A DNA stretch of 24,738 nt from HLUCCA09 sp039189975. GTDB lineage: Bacteria; Pseudomonadota; Alphaproteobacteria; Rhodobacterales; Rhodobacteraceae. How positions within the stretch are numbered: position 1 is the stretch's first letter; every line of letters starts with the position of its first letter. Of the stretch, positions 18,076 through 24,738 are shown one piece after another. Both the position numbers and the translations under genes were made by a program. The stretch spans positions 1-24,738 of the forward strand of contig JBCCYI010000036.1 of NCBI GenBank assembly GCA_039189975.1, written 5' to 3'. The notes beneath the pieces were generated by a model. The model made no database searches. It saw only the letters and a program-made list of their open reading frames with translations, and was not told the origin of the DNA.

Positions 18076-18953
18076 CAGGCGGTGAGGCCCAGTATGTCGG
18101 CGATGTTGGTGCCCGGGGCCTCATAGCTGCCCAGCTGACCGTCGATGGCCGTCATCACGATGGTCATCCCGGGACCGTAGCCTGCCCGCGGTCCGTCCGT
18201 CTGACCGACGATGCCGATGCTGAGGGCGCCACGCAGATAGCCGTGATTATAGCGGCTGTCAGTGTCCTGCACGGCAACCACATCGCCGAGCCGCAGCCCG
18301 TCGAGCCCGTGCTCGGCAAGTGCGGCTCGGTCGGTCGACTGCATGTGGAGTGATCCGCCCTCCGAGGTGAGCCCGGCGCCCGCGCCGACCATGTGCGGCG
18401 GCACGGTGGCGCAGACGCCCATGTGCAAGACGCCGTTCTCCACCCGCTTCGGCAGCCTGTCGAAGAGCGATGGCGCGAGCGATTTCATCGCGATCCCCGT
18501 AAAGTCCGGCAGCGCGAGCCCCACGCCCGCACCGCGAACCAGCAAGCGGTCATCAACGGCAAGCTTGCGCCGCGTTTCGATGTCGAAGTGGATGATGACC
18601 TGCTCGGAAAAACGCCCCGACTTGCCTGTGACAACGCCCTTCGCACCTTGCGCCATGCCACTCACCACCACAGCCTCATTGCCGACGCAGGCAAAGACGT
18701 TGAGGCCACGGTTCTTGTTGGCGTCGGGATGAGAAATGCTCACAGACGGGTGCACACAGTCCCCTGCCCAGCCAAAGGCACTGTCGCCAACCGAGACGTT
18801 GGCGACGATGCCTCCGAACGTCGGCCAAAGGAACGGGACGCCGTCGGCGGTCAGCCGGTAGGGTTCTGCGGGCAGACCTGAAAGACGAGGATTGGCAACC
18901 TGGCCAGCGAGCGAAACCGAGACGATATCGGCAATGTTGGTGGCAATCGTCAT
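18075..18953 (-). CDS. DUF4438 family protein, copy 2 (divergent motif)
   Basis: This is a 292-residue protein I recognise as DUF4438-like, a family of unknown function known mainly from a structural-genomics protein. The core segments are 'GWAGDCVHPSVS' (61-72), 'NRGLNVFACVGNEAVVVSG' (81-99) and 'QGAKGVVTGKSG' (102-113). They also include 'GAGVGLALPD' and the C-terminal 'DGPRAGYGPGMTIVMT'. Compared with its neighbour at 18957-19823 the histidine and glutamate of 'GDHVEPG' have become cysteine and histidine. It has no signal peptide. An odd TNIADI appears both at residues 5-10 and near the C-terminus. It is separated by 3 nt from copy 1 and fused by TGATG to the Ldh2-like gene, so all are co-translated. 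The function is not known. Confidence 0.85.
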   Translation of the reverse strand: MTIATNIADIVSVSLAGQVANPRLSGLPAEPYRLTADGVPFLWPTFGGIVANVSVGDSAFGWAGDCVHPSVSISHPDANKNRGLNVFACVGNEAVVVSGMAQGAKGVVTGKSGRFSEQVIIHFDIETRRKLAVDDRLLVRGAGVGLALPDFTGIAMKSLAPSLFDRLPKRVENGVLHMGVCATVPPHMVGAGAGLTSEGGSLHMQSTDRAALAEHGLDGLRLGDVVAVQDTDSRYNHGYLRGALSIGIVGQTDGPRAGYGPGMTIVMTAIDGQLGSYEAPGTNIADILGLTA

Positions 18954-18956
18954 GGC

Positions 18957-19823
18957 TCAGACTCCAAGGCCCAGGCGGGTGGCAATGTTGGCATCGGGAT
19001 CGATCTCAAAGTCGATGCACCCCTTGGCCGACGTCATCAGCGTCAAGATCCCGGGCCCATGTCCTGTCATCACCGAATCGCCGTGAATGCATAGGGCGAT
19101 GGAGATGGCGCCAGCGCGATAGGATCGGCCAAAGTGGTGGTCGGCATGGCGGATTGCGACCAGATCGCCAAGCCGCATCCGGTCGATCCCAAGCTCGGCC
19201 ATCAGCGCCCTGTCTCCCGACATCAGGTCCTGATCGACATACTCGGAATTGAGCTCCGCCCCGGATCCCATGATTCTCACCGGGAGTTCCATAGCCACAG
19301 GCACGCTCAGCCGCCCGGGCTCCGGTGCCGTGATCCGCAGAGCATGCAAGAGCCGCGGGCTCATCTTCTTGAGCGCGATATCGGGGTAGTCCGTCAACGT
19401 GAGGCCTTGCCCATGGGTCATCACCTGAACCCGGTCGCCGGGCGCCATCAGATCGTGCGTCTCGGGTGCGAACTCAACCAGAATGCGGGCGTGCTCGCCG
19501 ATCACGATGCCCTTGGCCCCGGCCGCGAGACCTGAGGTGACCATCGCCTCGTTGCCGATGCAGTTGAGGTAGTGGAGCGCGTGGTGCCGCCCGCTGTCGC
19601 CATCGTCGTCGATGGAAACGCCGGGCTCCACGTGGTCCCCCGCCCAGCCGAAGGCCCGATCGCCGCAGCGCACATTGTAGGTGACACCGTACATGCCCGG
19701 CAGCACCGTGGCGCGCCCATCGGGATGGGGGATGTACTGGCCGGGCCGGACAGCTGGCGTGGTGACGGTCCCCGCCACCGCCATTTCCACGAGGCTTGCT
19801 TCGTTGGTGTTCAGCACAGCCAT
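18957..19823 (-). CDS. DUF4438 family protein, copy 1
   Basis: This is a 288-residue first gene of the operon, paralogous to the following gene. Motifs are 'GWAGDHVEPGVS' (59-70), 'LNCIGNEAMVTSG' (86-98), 'AGAKGIVIGEH' (101-111), 'GQGLTLTDYPD' and 'HGDSVMTGHGPGILTLMT'. The conserved Asp/His/Glu set in 'GDHVEPG' and the second His/Glu pair resemble metal or catalytic residues, but no reaction is established for the family. The start has a near-perfect Shine-Dalgarno sequence (AAAGGAGGTG) at about 9 nt, so high expression is expected. It is transcribed leftward from the divergent region containing operator C. Confidence 0.87.
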   Translation of the reverse strand: MAVLNTNEASLVEMAVAGTVTTPAVRPGQYIPHPDGRATVLPGMYGVTYNVRCGDRAFGWAGDHVEPGVSIDDDGDSGRHHALHYLNCIGNEAMVTSGLAAGAKGIVIGEHARILVEFAPETHDLMAPGDRVQVMTHGQGLTLTDYPDIALKKMSPRLLHALRITAPEPGRLSVPVAMELPVRIMGSGAELNSEYVDQDLMSGDRALMAELGIDRMRLGDLVAIRHADHHFGRSYRAGAISIALCIHGDSVMTGHGPGILTLMTSAKGCIDFEIDPDANIATRLGLGV

Positions 19824-19994
19824 GGCTGGGGCACCTCCTTTGTCGTGCTCCGACGCCCGGCGAGCGGTGCAGCAATGCCGAGTTCAATTGTATACTGTCG
19901 AACATTGCTCTTGTTTGTTTGCCGCACACAAGCGAATTATGCCGCAAGGGCCGCCAGTCGGCAGCTCGCATTTCCGCGCAAGAGGTCCAAGCCG
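19824..19994. promoter_or_regulatory. Divergent promoter region between DUF4438 and M32 carboxypeptidase operons
   Basis: This 171-bp gap contains operator C, the strong Shine-Dalgarno sequence of the leftward operon and GAGGT (19982-19986) before the rightward TTG start. AT-rich sequence spans about 19883-19940. Open frames that cross it have no family features. Confidence 0.7.
19888..19904. promoter_or_regulatory. Candidate operator C between divergent operons
   Basis: TTGTATACTGTCGAACA sits inside a 23-bp imperfect palindrome with CAAT/ATTG ends (19885-19907). Its reverse complement, TGTTCGACAGTATACAA, matches site B in 13 of 17 positions. It lies 65 nt from the DUF4438 ATG and 91 nt from the carboxypeptidase start, and the TATACT/TATACA inside it could double as a -10 element. 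Confidence 0.7.
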
Positions 19995-21521
19995 TTGAGC
20001 TACGCCCATTTGATCGAGTTGACCGGCCAGGTGAACGACTTCCTCAACGCGGGGTCGGTGCTGTCGTGGGACGCCCGCACCATGATGCCTGAAAAAGGCG
20101 CGCCAAGCCGGGCCAAGCAACTGGCGACGCTGGCGGTGACAGCGCGAGATCTTCTGTGCTCCGACGCCATGAAGCGGACACTCGACGGTGCGGAGGCGGA
20201 GGTTGCCGGACACGCCGAAGACAGCGCCGAGGCTCGCGCGGTGGCGCAGGTGCGCGAGGCCATCGCCTATCACGAGCGCATCCCGCCGGACCTATTGGCC
20301 CGCAAGACTCAGGCTGGCACCGCCAACCATCCGATCTGGGCAGAGGCGCGGCGGGAGGCAAATTTTGACCTTTTTGCGCCCGCATTGACCGATATGGTCG
20401 AACTCAACCGCGCCATCGCCGACGCCATCGGCTATGACGCGCACCCTTACGACGCGCTGATGTACCGGTTCGAGCCGGGGACCACCACGGTGAGCCTCGC
20501 TGCACTGTTCGATCAGCTGAAAAAGGGTATGCTGCCCCTTGTCCGTGCCATCGCCGAAACCGATCAGCCGCGCTCGGATTTCCTGACGCGCGATTTTCCC
20601 GAGGACGCGCAACTTCGCTTCGCACTCAAGATGGCCGAGCGCATCGGCTATGATACGAGCCGCGGTCGGCTCGATCTCACCGTGCACCCCTTCGAGGTTT
20701 CCTTCACCCGCAATGATGTGCGCATTACGACGCGCGTGGCCCGCAACTACCTGCCGACGGCCTTGTTCGGCGCACTGCATGAGGCCGGCCATGCCCTCTA
20801 CGAACAGGGCGTTGACCCGGCCTATACCCGCACGCCGCTCGCCACGGATCTCATAAGCCTCTACGCCGTCGGCGGCGTTAGCTTTGGCGCACACGAAAGC
20901 CAATCTCGCTTGTGGGAGAACCATGTGGGCCGCTCCCGCGCCTTCTGGGCGAACCACTTTGGGACGCTTCGGGACGCCTTCCCACAAACCCTGGACGACG
21001 TCTCGGAAGAAGCGTTCTACAAGGCAGTGAACCGGTCGCAGCCAAGCTTCATCCGGGTTGAGGCCGACGAGCTCACCTACGATTTTCACATCATGCTGAG
21101 GGTGGATATCGAAAGCCGACTCATCGATGGCTCACTCACCGTGGCCGATCTGCCGGAGGCCTGGAATGAGGGGATGAAATCGATGCTGGGCGTCGACGTC
21201 CCCGACCCGGCCAAAGGCGTCTTGCAGGATGTGCACTGGTCGTCGGGCCAGATCGGAACGTTCTGCAACTACACCATCGGCAATGTGATGGCAGCGCAGC
21301 TTTACGATGCCGCGACGGATCAGGCGCCGACCATCTCACCGGCGCTCGAGGGTGGCGACTACGCGCCCCTGCGCGACTGGTTGACCGACAATGTTGCCCA
21401 GCACGGCCGGCGCTTTACCCGTGACGAGCTGCTCGAACGCGCAACCGGCCGGCCGCTCGATCCGGCCCCCTATATCGCCCACCTCACCGCAAAATACTCA
21501 GATATCTACGCCTTAACCTGA
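19995..21521 (+). CDS. M32 (Taq-type) metallocarboxypeptidase
   Basis: This is a 508-residue zinc carboxypeptidase of normal family length (about 500). The zinc motif HEAGH is at residues 262-266, with the third ligand in 'HESQSRLWEN' (Glu301). The M32-specific 'NDVRITTR' (DxRxT) and the late 'GTFCNYTIGNVMAAQLY' are present. The family removes C-terminal amino acids from peptides in the cytoplasm, often with broad specificity except after proline. The frame is open from 19572, but that extension would overlap the divergent DUF4438 gene. The TTG at 19995 with AGAGGT 8 nt upstream matches the family N-terminus ('LSYAHLIELTGQVNDFLNAGSVLSWD', crossing residues 1-26). It is the first gene of the rightward operon. 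Confidence 0.93.
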   Translation: MSYAHLIELTGQVNDFLNAGSVLSWDARTMMPEKGAPSRAKQLATLAVTARDLLCSDAMKRTLDGAEAEVAGHAEDSAEARAVAQVREAIAYHERIPPDLLARKTQAGTANHPIWAEARREANFDLFAPALTDMVELNRAIADAIGYDAHPYDALMYRFEPGTTTVSLAALFDQLKKGMLPLVRAIAETDQPRSDFLTRDFPEDAQLRFALKMAERIGYDTSRGRLDLTVHPFEVSFTRNDVRITTRVARNYLPTALFGALHEAGHALYEQGVDPAYTRTPLATDLISLYAVGGVSFGAHESQSRLWENHVGRSRAFWANHFGTLRDAFPQTLDDVSEEAFYKAVNRSQPSFIRVEADELTYDFHIMLRVDIESRLIDGSLTVADLPEAWNEGMKSMLGVDVPDPAKGVLQDVHWSSGQIGTFCNYTIGNVMAAQLYDAATDQAPTISPALEGGDYAPLRDWLTDNVAQHGRRFTRDELLERATGRPLDPAPYIAHLTAKYSDIYALT

Positions 21522-21563
21522 AGCCAAAGGCGTTCGGACCGCCCATTGAAGGAGATCCAATCC

Positions 21564-22055
21564 ATGGATGTGAAATCCGACAATCCCAACGTGAAAGGCA
21601 TCAAGCACATGGCGTTTGCTGTGCGGGACGCCGAGGACGCACTAAAAGCCTACGCCAAGTTCCTGCATGTACCCGCCGACACGACCATCACCCACTTCGC
21701 TAAGTCCGGTAACAAGGTCGCGCTCTTTTACTTGGGCGGCATTGAGTACCAACTTTGCCAATCCACCGATCCTGATGGCCGCTTTGCATCGTGGATCAAG
21801 GAACGCGGCGCGGAAGGTCTGCACCACATCTGCTATGAGGTGGACGACATCGACGAAGCGCTCGCCCACGCCAAGGCCGAGGGGGCCGAGTTGCGCCTGT
21901 GCAAAGCCTGCGGTGTGACCGGGAGCCATGCGCACCCCGAAGGCTGGGTCGCCTTCCTCGACAATGATGCTGGCGGCATCGAAATCGAGTTCATGCAGGT
22001 CTATACGCCTGAGCAGCTGGCGGCCTACGAAAAGTCCGGCGCGCAGGCGGTCTGA
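21564..22055 (+). CDS. VOC-superfamily protein (methylmalonyl-CoA epimerase/glyoxalase-like)
   Basis: This is a 163-residue vicinal-oxygen-chelate protein with two βαβββ modules. Likely metal ligands in the epimerase pattern are His15 ('IKHMAFAV'), Gln63 ('EYQLCQ'), His88 ('GLHHICYEVDDI') and Glu142 ('GIEIEF'). The set His-Gln-His-Glu is that of methylmalonyl-CoA epimerase, but no mutase or carboxylase gene is nearby. A generic epimerase, lyase or dioxygenase-like role on the pathway intermediate is equally possible. The ATG at 21564 has AAGGAG about 10 nt before it, so I prefer it to the TTG six codons upstream. It follows the carboxypeptidase by 42 nt. Confidence 0.88.
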   Translation: MDVKSDNPNVKGIKHMAFAVRDAEDALKAYAKFLHVPADTTITHFAKSGNKVALFYLGGIEYQLCQSTDPDGRFASWIKERGAEGLHHICYEVDDIDEALAHAKAEGAELRLCKACGVTGSHAHPEGWVAFLDNDAGGIEIEFMQVYTPEQLAAYEKSGAQAV

Positions 22056-22127
22056 AGAGGGGTATTCGGCAGGCATGTCGAGGTTCGCGGCGCCCCATTC
22101 GTTCCGCAGAGCTGGCGGCTTGGCACG

Positions 22128-23057
22128 ATGAAGACCGTTCTCGTCACCGGTGCCGGCGGCTTCGTCTGCTCGCAACTGGTGTTGGCGTTTGCGAAGGCAG
22201 GCTTTTCGCCGATTGCCGTCGACCGCGAATTCGACACGGCCAACGCCGCACGCCTTACGGATGTACGCTGCGAAACGGGCTCGCTTCAGGAGGTGCTTAG
22301 GCGGATCGGCGACATACAGCCACTCTTCGTCATACACGGCGCTGCACTCACCACGAGCCCTGCGGAGCTTGGTCTCTCGGCGGCCGCGCACCTTGCTCGC
22401 AACACCGATCTGTTGACGGCCGCCCTCGCCTTTGCGCGTAAGGTGGGTGCCAAGCGGTTCCTGTTCTTGAGTTCCATGGCCGTTTACACACCGCATCCGG
22501 GCGATGCCCCGGCTGGCGGGCGGTTGACCGAAGACGAACCGGCAACCGGGTCAATTCCCTATGCCGCAGCCAAGCGAGCCGGCGAAGTGATCACCGAGGC
22601 GGCGGCCGAACCCGGGTTCGAAACCCTGAGCCTGCGCCTTGGAAACGTCTTTGGACCATTTGAGGCACGTCGCGACAGCCGCCAGACGCCCTCGCTCGTC
22701 ACGAGAATGCGCGAAGCAGCCGGGTCCACTGGCACCATTCATGTGGAAACCCCGGACGCAGTGCGTGAATGGTGTTGGTTGCCGGATCTGGCGGACCTGA
22801 TCGCGGCGCTCATGTCCAGCGCAGTTCCGGTTCGCGGCCGCGTGCTTCATGCCGGGGACCCGCCGACCATCCGCGATATTGACCTTGCCGAGCTTATATC
22901 CGCACGGACCTACACTGCCCGCCTATCGGTTGATCCTAAACCCCATCCCCCCGTCCGCCCCCCAATGGGCAGCGCTCGGGAGAGTGTTTTCAACAATGCG
23001 GCCTGGACCCCGATTGAGGCGGCTCTCGATGAGCTGTTGGGTGAGGCCGTGATCTGA
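22128..23057 (+). CDS. Extended SDR / NAD-dependent epimerase-dehydratase family
   Basis: This is a 309-residue Rossmann enzyme. The nucleotide motif is 'TGAGGFVC' (7-14): the third glycine of GxxGxxG is Cys14. The active-site serine is in 'FLSSMAVY' (Ser115/116), with Tyr145 and Lys149 in 'YAAAKRAGE'. 'LRLGNVFGP' and 'VREWCWLPDLADLIAALM' are typical of sugar or hydroxyacid epimerase/dehydratases that also include denF-like D-erythronate dehydrogenases. The upstream 72 bp show no clear promoter, and the Shine-Dalgarno sequence is weak. It lies in line with the carboxypeptidase operon. Substrate not predictable. Confidence 0.88.
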   Translation: MKTVLVTGAGGFVCSQLVLAFAKAGFSPIAVDREFDTANAARLTDVRCETGSLQEVLRRIGDIQPLFVIHGAALTTSPAELGLSAAAHLARNTDLLTAALAFARKVGAKRFLFLSSMAVYTPHPGDAPAGGRLTEDEPATGSIPYAAAKRAGEVITEAAAEPGFETLSLRLGNVFGPFEARRDSRQTPSLVTRMREAAGSTGTIHVETPDAVREWCWLPDLADLIAALMSSAVPVRGRVLHAGDPPTIRDIDLAELISARTYTARLSVDPKPHPPVRPPMGSARESVFNNAAWTPIEAALDELLGEAVI

Positions 23058-23151
23058 TGCCGGGTTTACCCGCCACAGGGAACGCCGCCTCAATCCGTCG
23101 ACGACGCCAGAAAACGCCGTCACCCGCGCGGCAAGAGACGCAGGAGAGACC

Positions 23152-24237
23152 ATGCTGAATGTCGCCGTGATTGGAGCAAGTTTCGCCCGCGCCGCCTACC
23201 TGCCCGCTTTCGCGCATATCGAAGAGGCCCAGGTGGTGGCGTTGGCATCGGGCCGCATCGACAGCGCGCGCGCCGCAGCTGAGGCCTACGGCGTGCCCCA
23301 TGCCACCGACGACTGGGAGGCGATGCTCGGCGATCACCCATTGGATCTCGTCTGCATTGCAACGCCCACCGTCTACCACGCGCCGATGACGCTGGCGGCG
23401 CTCAAGCGCGGCGCTCATGTGCTGTGTGAGAAACCAACGGCAATGAATGCGGGCGAGGCACGATCCATGCTGGAGGCCGCACAGGCCGCCGGCCGCTTGC
23501 ACATGATCGATCACGAGCTGCGGTTCAACCCGACGAGGGCCCGGATTGCCGAACTGATCCACGGCGGCGAGTTGGGTGAGATCCGCCATGTCAACATCAC
23601 CAACATCGGGGCGTCTTGGGCCGACCCCGCCTCGCGGCCCAAGGGCGATTGGTGGTCCGATGCATCCATGGGCGGCGGAAGGCTGGGGGCCAACGGCTCG
23701 CACCAGGTGGATATGCTGCGCTGGTGGCTGGGCGAGCCCAAGGCGGTGATCGGCCAGGCGCTCACTGTCCTGCCCGACCGCATCGACCGCGCCACCGGCG
23801 ACGCTTGGACCGCAACCGCTGACGACCTCACCCACATCACGCTAGAGATGCAAAGCGGCGCGCTGGCCCAGGTTTTCATGAGCGGTGTGGCGGCCAACAA
23901 TATGGGCAACGAAACACAGATTTTCGGCTCGAAGGGTACGTTGACGCTGTCCAACAGCAACGAGACGCTTTACTTCGCCCGCGCCGGCGAAAAGGAGTTT
24001 CAGGACATTTCCGTGGCCGATCCCAACGCTCAGCTCGAAGGTATCAACAAGGGTATCTGGAACGTCTCCGTACTGGGGCTTTTGCGCGAGCTGGTCGCCG
24101 CCATCGTCGAAGATCGCCAGTTAGCACGTGGGGCCACGTTCGTGGATGGGCTGCGCAATCAGATGGTGCTTGACGCGGTCCTTGCCTCTACGCGGGAACG
24201 TGCTTGGCAAGACCTCGATTTGACTTCAGCGCGCTAG
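23152..24237 (+). CDS. Gfo/Idh/MocA-family NAD(P)-dependent oxidoreductase
   Basis: This is a 361-residue enzyme with an N-terminal Rossmann domain ('VAVIGASFARAAYLPAF', residues 4-20). The family lysine is in 'CEKPTAMNAGEA' (EKP at 93-95). The catalytic region 'GANGSHQVDMLRWWLGE' supplies His184 and Asp187; the usual Asp before it is replaced by Asn181 or Ala180. Such enzymes oxidise or reduce sugars, inositols and related polyols. A clear AGGAGA lies 6-8 nt before the ATG. It follows the extended SDR after a 94-bp gap with no obvious terminator, and the next SDR starts 12 nt after its stop, so it is likely in the same operon. Confidence 0.93.
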   Translation: MLNVAVIGASFARAAYLPAFAHIEEAQVVALASGRIDSARAAAEAYGVPHATDDWEAMLGDHPLDLVCIATPTVYHAPMTLAALKRGAHVLCEKPTAMNAGEARSMLEAAQAAGRLHMIDHELRFNPTRARIAELIHGGELGEIRHVNITNIGASWADPASRPKGDWWSDASMGGGRLGANGSHQVDMLRWWLGEPKAVIGQALTVLPDRIDRATGDAWTATADDLTHITLEMQSGALAQVFMSGVAANNMGNETQIFGSKGTLTLSNSNETLYFARAGEKEFQDISVADPNAQLEGINKGIWNVSVLGLLRELVAAIVEDRQLARGATFVDGLRNQMVLDAVLASTRERAWQDLDLTSAR

Positions 24238-24249
24238 GGGCGGGCCAAG

Positions 24250-24738
24250 GTGCCGAGCGTCGCAGGGCAAACCGTCGTGATCACCGGGGCGGCCCAGGGT
24301 CTGGGCGCGGCCATCGCCCGCGCATTTGCCGCCCAGGGCGCTCGGCTTGTTCTGATCGACTGCGATACGAACGGCCTTACCAGCCTCAAGGCCGAGCTGG
24401 GTGACGATATCGCGACCCTATCCGTCGACCTCTCAGATGCCGAAGCCACCGCGCAAGCCCTGACCGAGCTGCCGCCCACGGTGGATACTTTGATCCACAA
24501 CGCCGCCATTTTGGTGCCCCGGCCGCTGGAAGCCGAAACACTGGAAAGTTTTCGCGTCACACTCGACGTTGGCATTCAGGCCGGGTTCCAACTCACAAAG
24601 GCGGTTTGGCCGGGGATGCGCCGTGCCGGTGGTGGGGCGCTCATCTTCGTCTCCTCCCGATCGGGGATCGAAGGTTTCGTGGATGAGACCGCCTATTGCG
24701 CGGCCAAGCATGCGCTCGAGGGCTTTTCCAAATGCCTC
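24250..24738 (+). CDS. Classical short-chain dehydrogenase/reductase, partial (C-terminus beyond window)
   Basis: The first 163 residues of a classical SDR are visible; the family is about 250 long. The cofactor motif is TGAAQGLG (12-19), followed by 'HNAA' (83-86), the active-site serine stretch 'FVSSRSG' (133-139), Tyr149 and Lys153 ('YCAAKHALEG'). The helix-4 asparagine of the catalytic tetrad appears replaced: the usual 'vN' position reads 'DVG' (Gly108). The GTG at 24250 is chosen because AGGGG sits 9 nt upstream and it begins the standard SDR N-terminus right after the Gfo/Idh/MocA stop. Probable NAD(P) oxidoreductase of the same pathway. Confidence 0.9.
   Translation, partial: MPSVAGQTVVITGAAQGLGAAIARAFAAQGARLVLIDCDTNGLTSLKAELGDDIATLSVDLSDAEATAQALTELPPTVDTLIHNAAILVPRPLEAETLESFRVTLDVGIQAGFQLTKAVWPGMRRAGGGALIFVSSRSGIEGFVDETAYCAAKHALEGFSKCL

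Noticed and set aside
19572..19994. N-terminal extension of the M32 carboxypeptidase
   Set aside because: It would overlap the divergent DUF4438 gene and run through operator C; family length and a good ribosome site support the TTG at 19995.

Overview
The window is about 24.7 kb of GC-rich, gene-dense bacterial DNA. Short 1-4 nt stop/start overlaps join many genes, and codon use and protein similarity patterns suggest an alphaproteobacterium, probably Hyphomicrobiales or Rhodobacterales. That assignment is inference, because there is no rRNA or other marker gene. Nearly everything looks like one catabolic locus for an imported peptide-like or cyclic-amide compound. No transposase, tRNA, rRNA, CRISPR array or phage gene was seen.

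Layout. (1) 1-2521, minus: a hydantoinase/oxoprolinase pair, hyuA and the start of hyuB, which is cut by the window edge. (2) 2599-8078, minus: a complete peptide/nickel-type (Opp/Dpp) ABC importer in the order binding protein, two permeases, two ATPases. (3) 8354-9897, plus: a Rid-family protein and a DegT-type PLP aminotransferase, closed by a strong terminator. (4) 9970-15778: a second complete Opp/Dpp-type importer split around a divergent promoter. Its two ATPases and binding protein run leftward and its two permeases run rightward. (5) 15836-19823, minus: a coupled four-gene operon with two tandem DUF4438 paralogues, an Ldh2-family (malate/L-lactate dehydrogenase-like) oxidoreductase and an M24 'pita-bread' hydrolase. 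(6) 19995-24738, plus: an M32 carboxypeptidase, a VOC/methylmalonyl-CoA-epimerase-like protein, an extended SDR, a Gfo/Idh/MocA oxidoreductase and a classical SDR cut by the window end.

The strongest unannotated signal is a related palindromic sequence, roughly TGTTNNACAGTNNACAA with a TATAC core, in all four regulatory gaps (2541-2559, 8296-8312, 13680-13696, 19888-19904). Three of these gaps are divergent. I infer that one regulator, possibly GntR-type and not encoded in this window, controls both transporters and all enzyme operons together.

Working model (inference): two importers bring in a peptide-like or lactam-containing compound. HyuAB opens a cyclic amide with ATP. The M32 and M24 enzymes cut C-N or peptide bonds. 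The Ldh2-like, Gfo/Idh/MocA and SDR enzymes and the aminotransferase process the product. Several enzymes lack canonical residues: M24 metal ligands, the Ldh2 SHG motif, the Rid arginine and the SDR asparagine. Textbook annotations are therefore likely to be wrong in detail, and the DUF4438 pair has no known reaction. This is the best candidate for undescribed biochemistry here.
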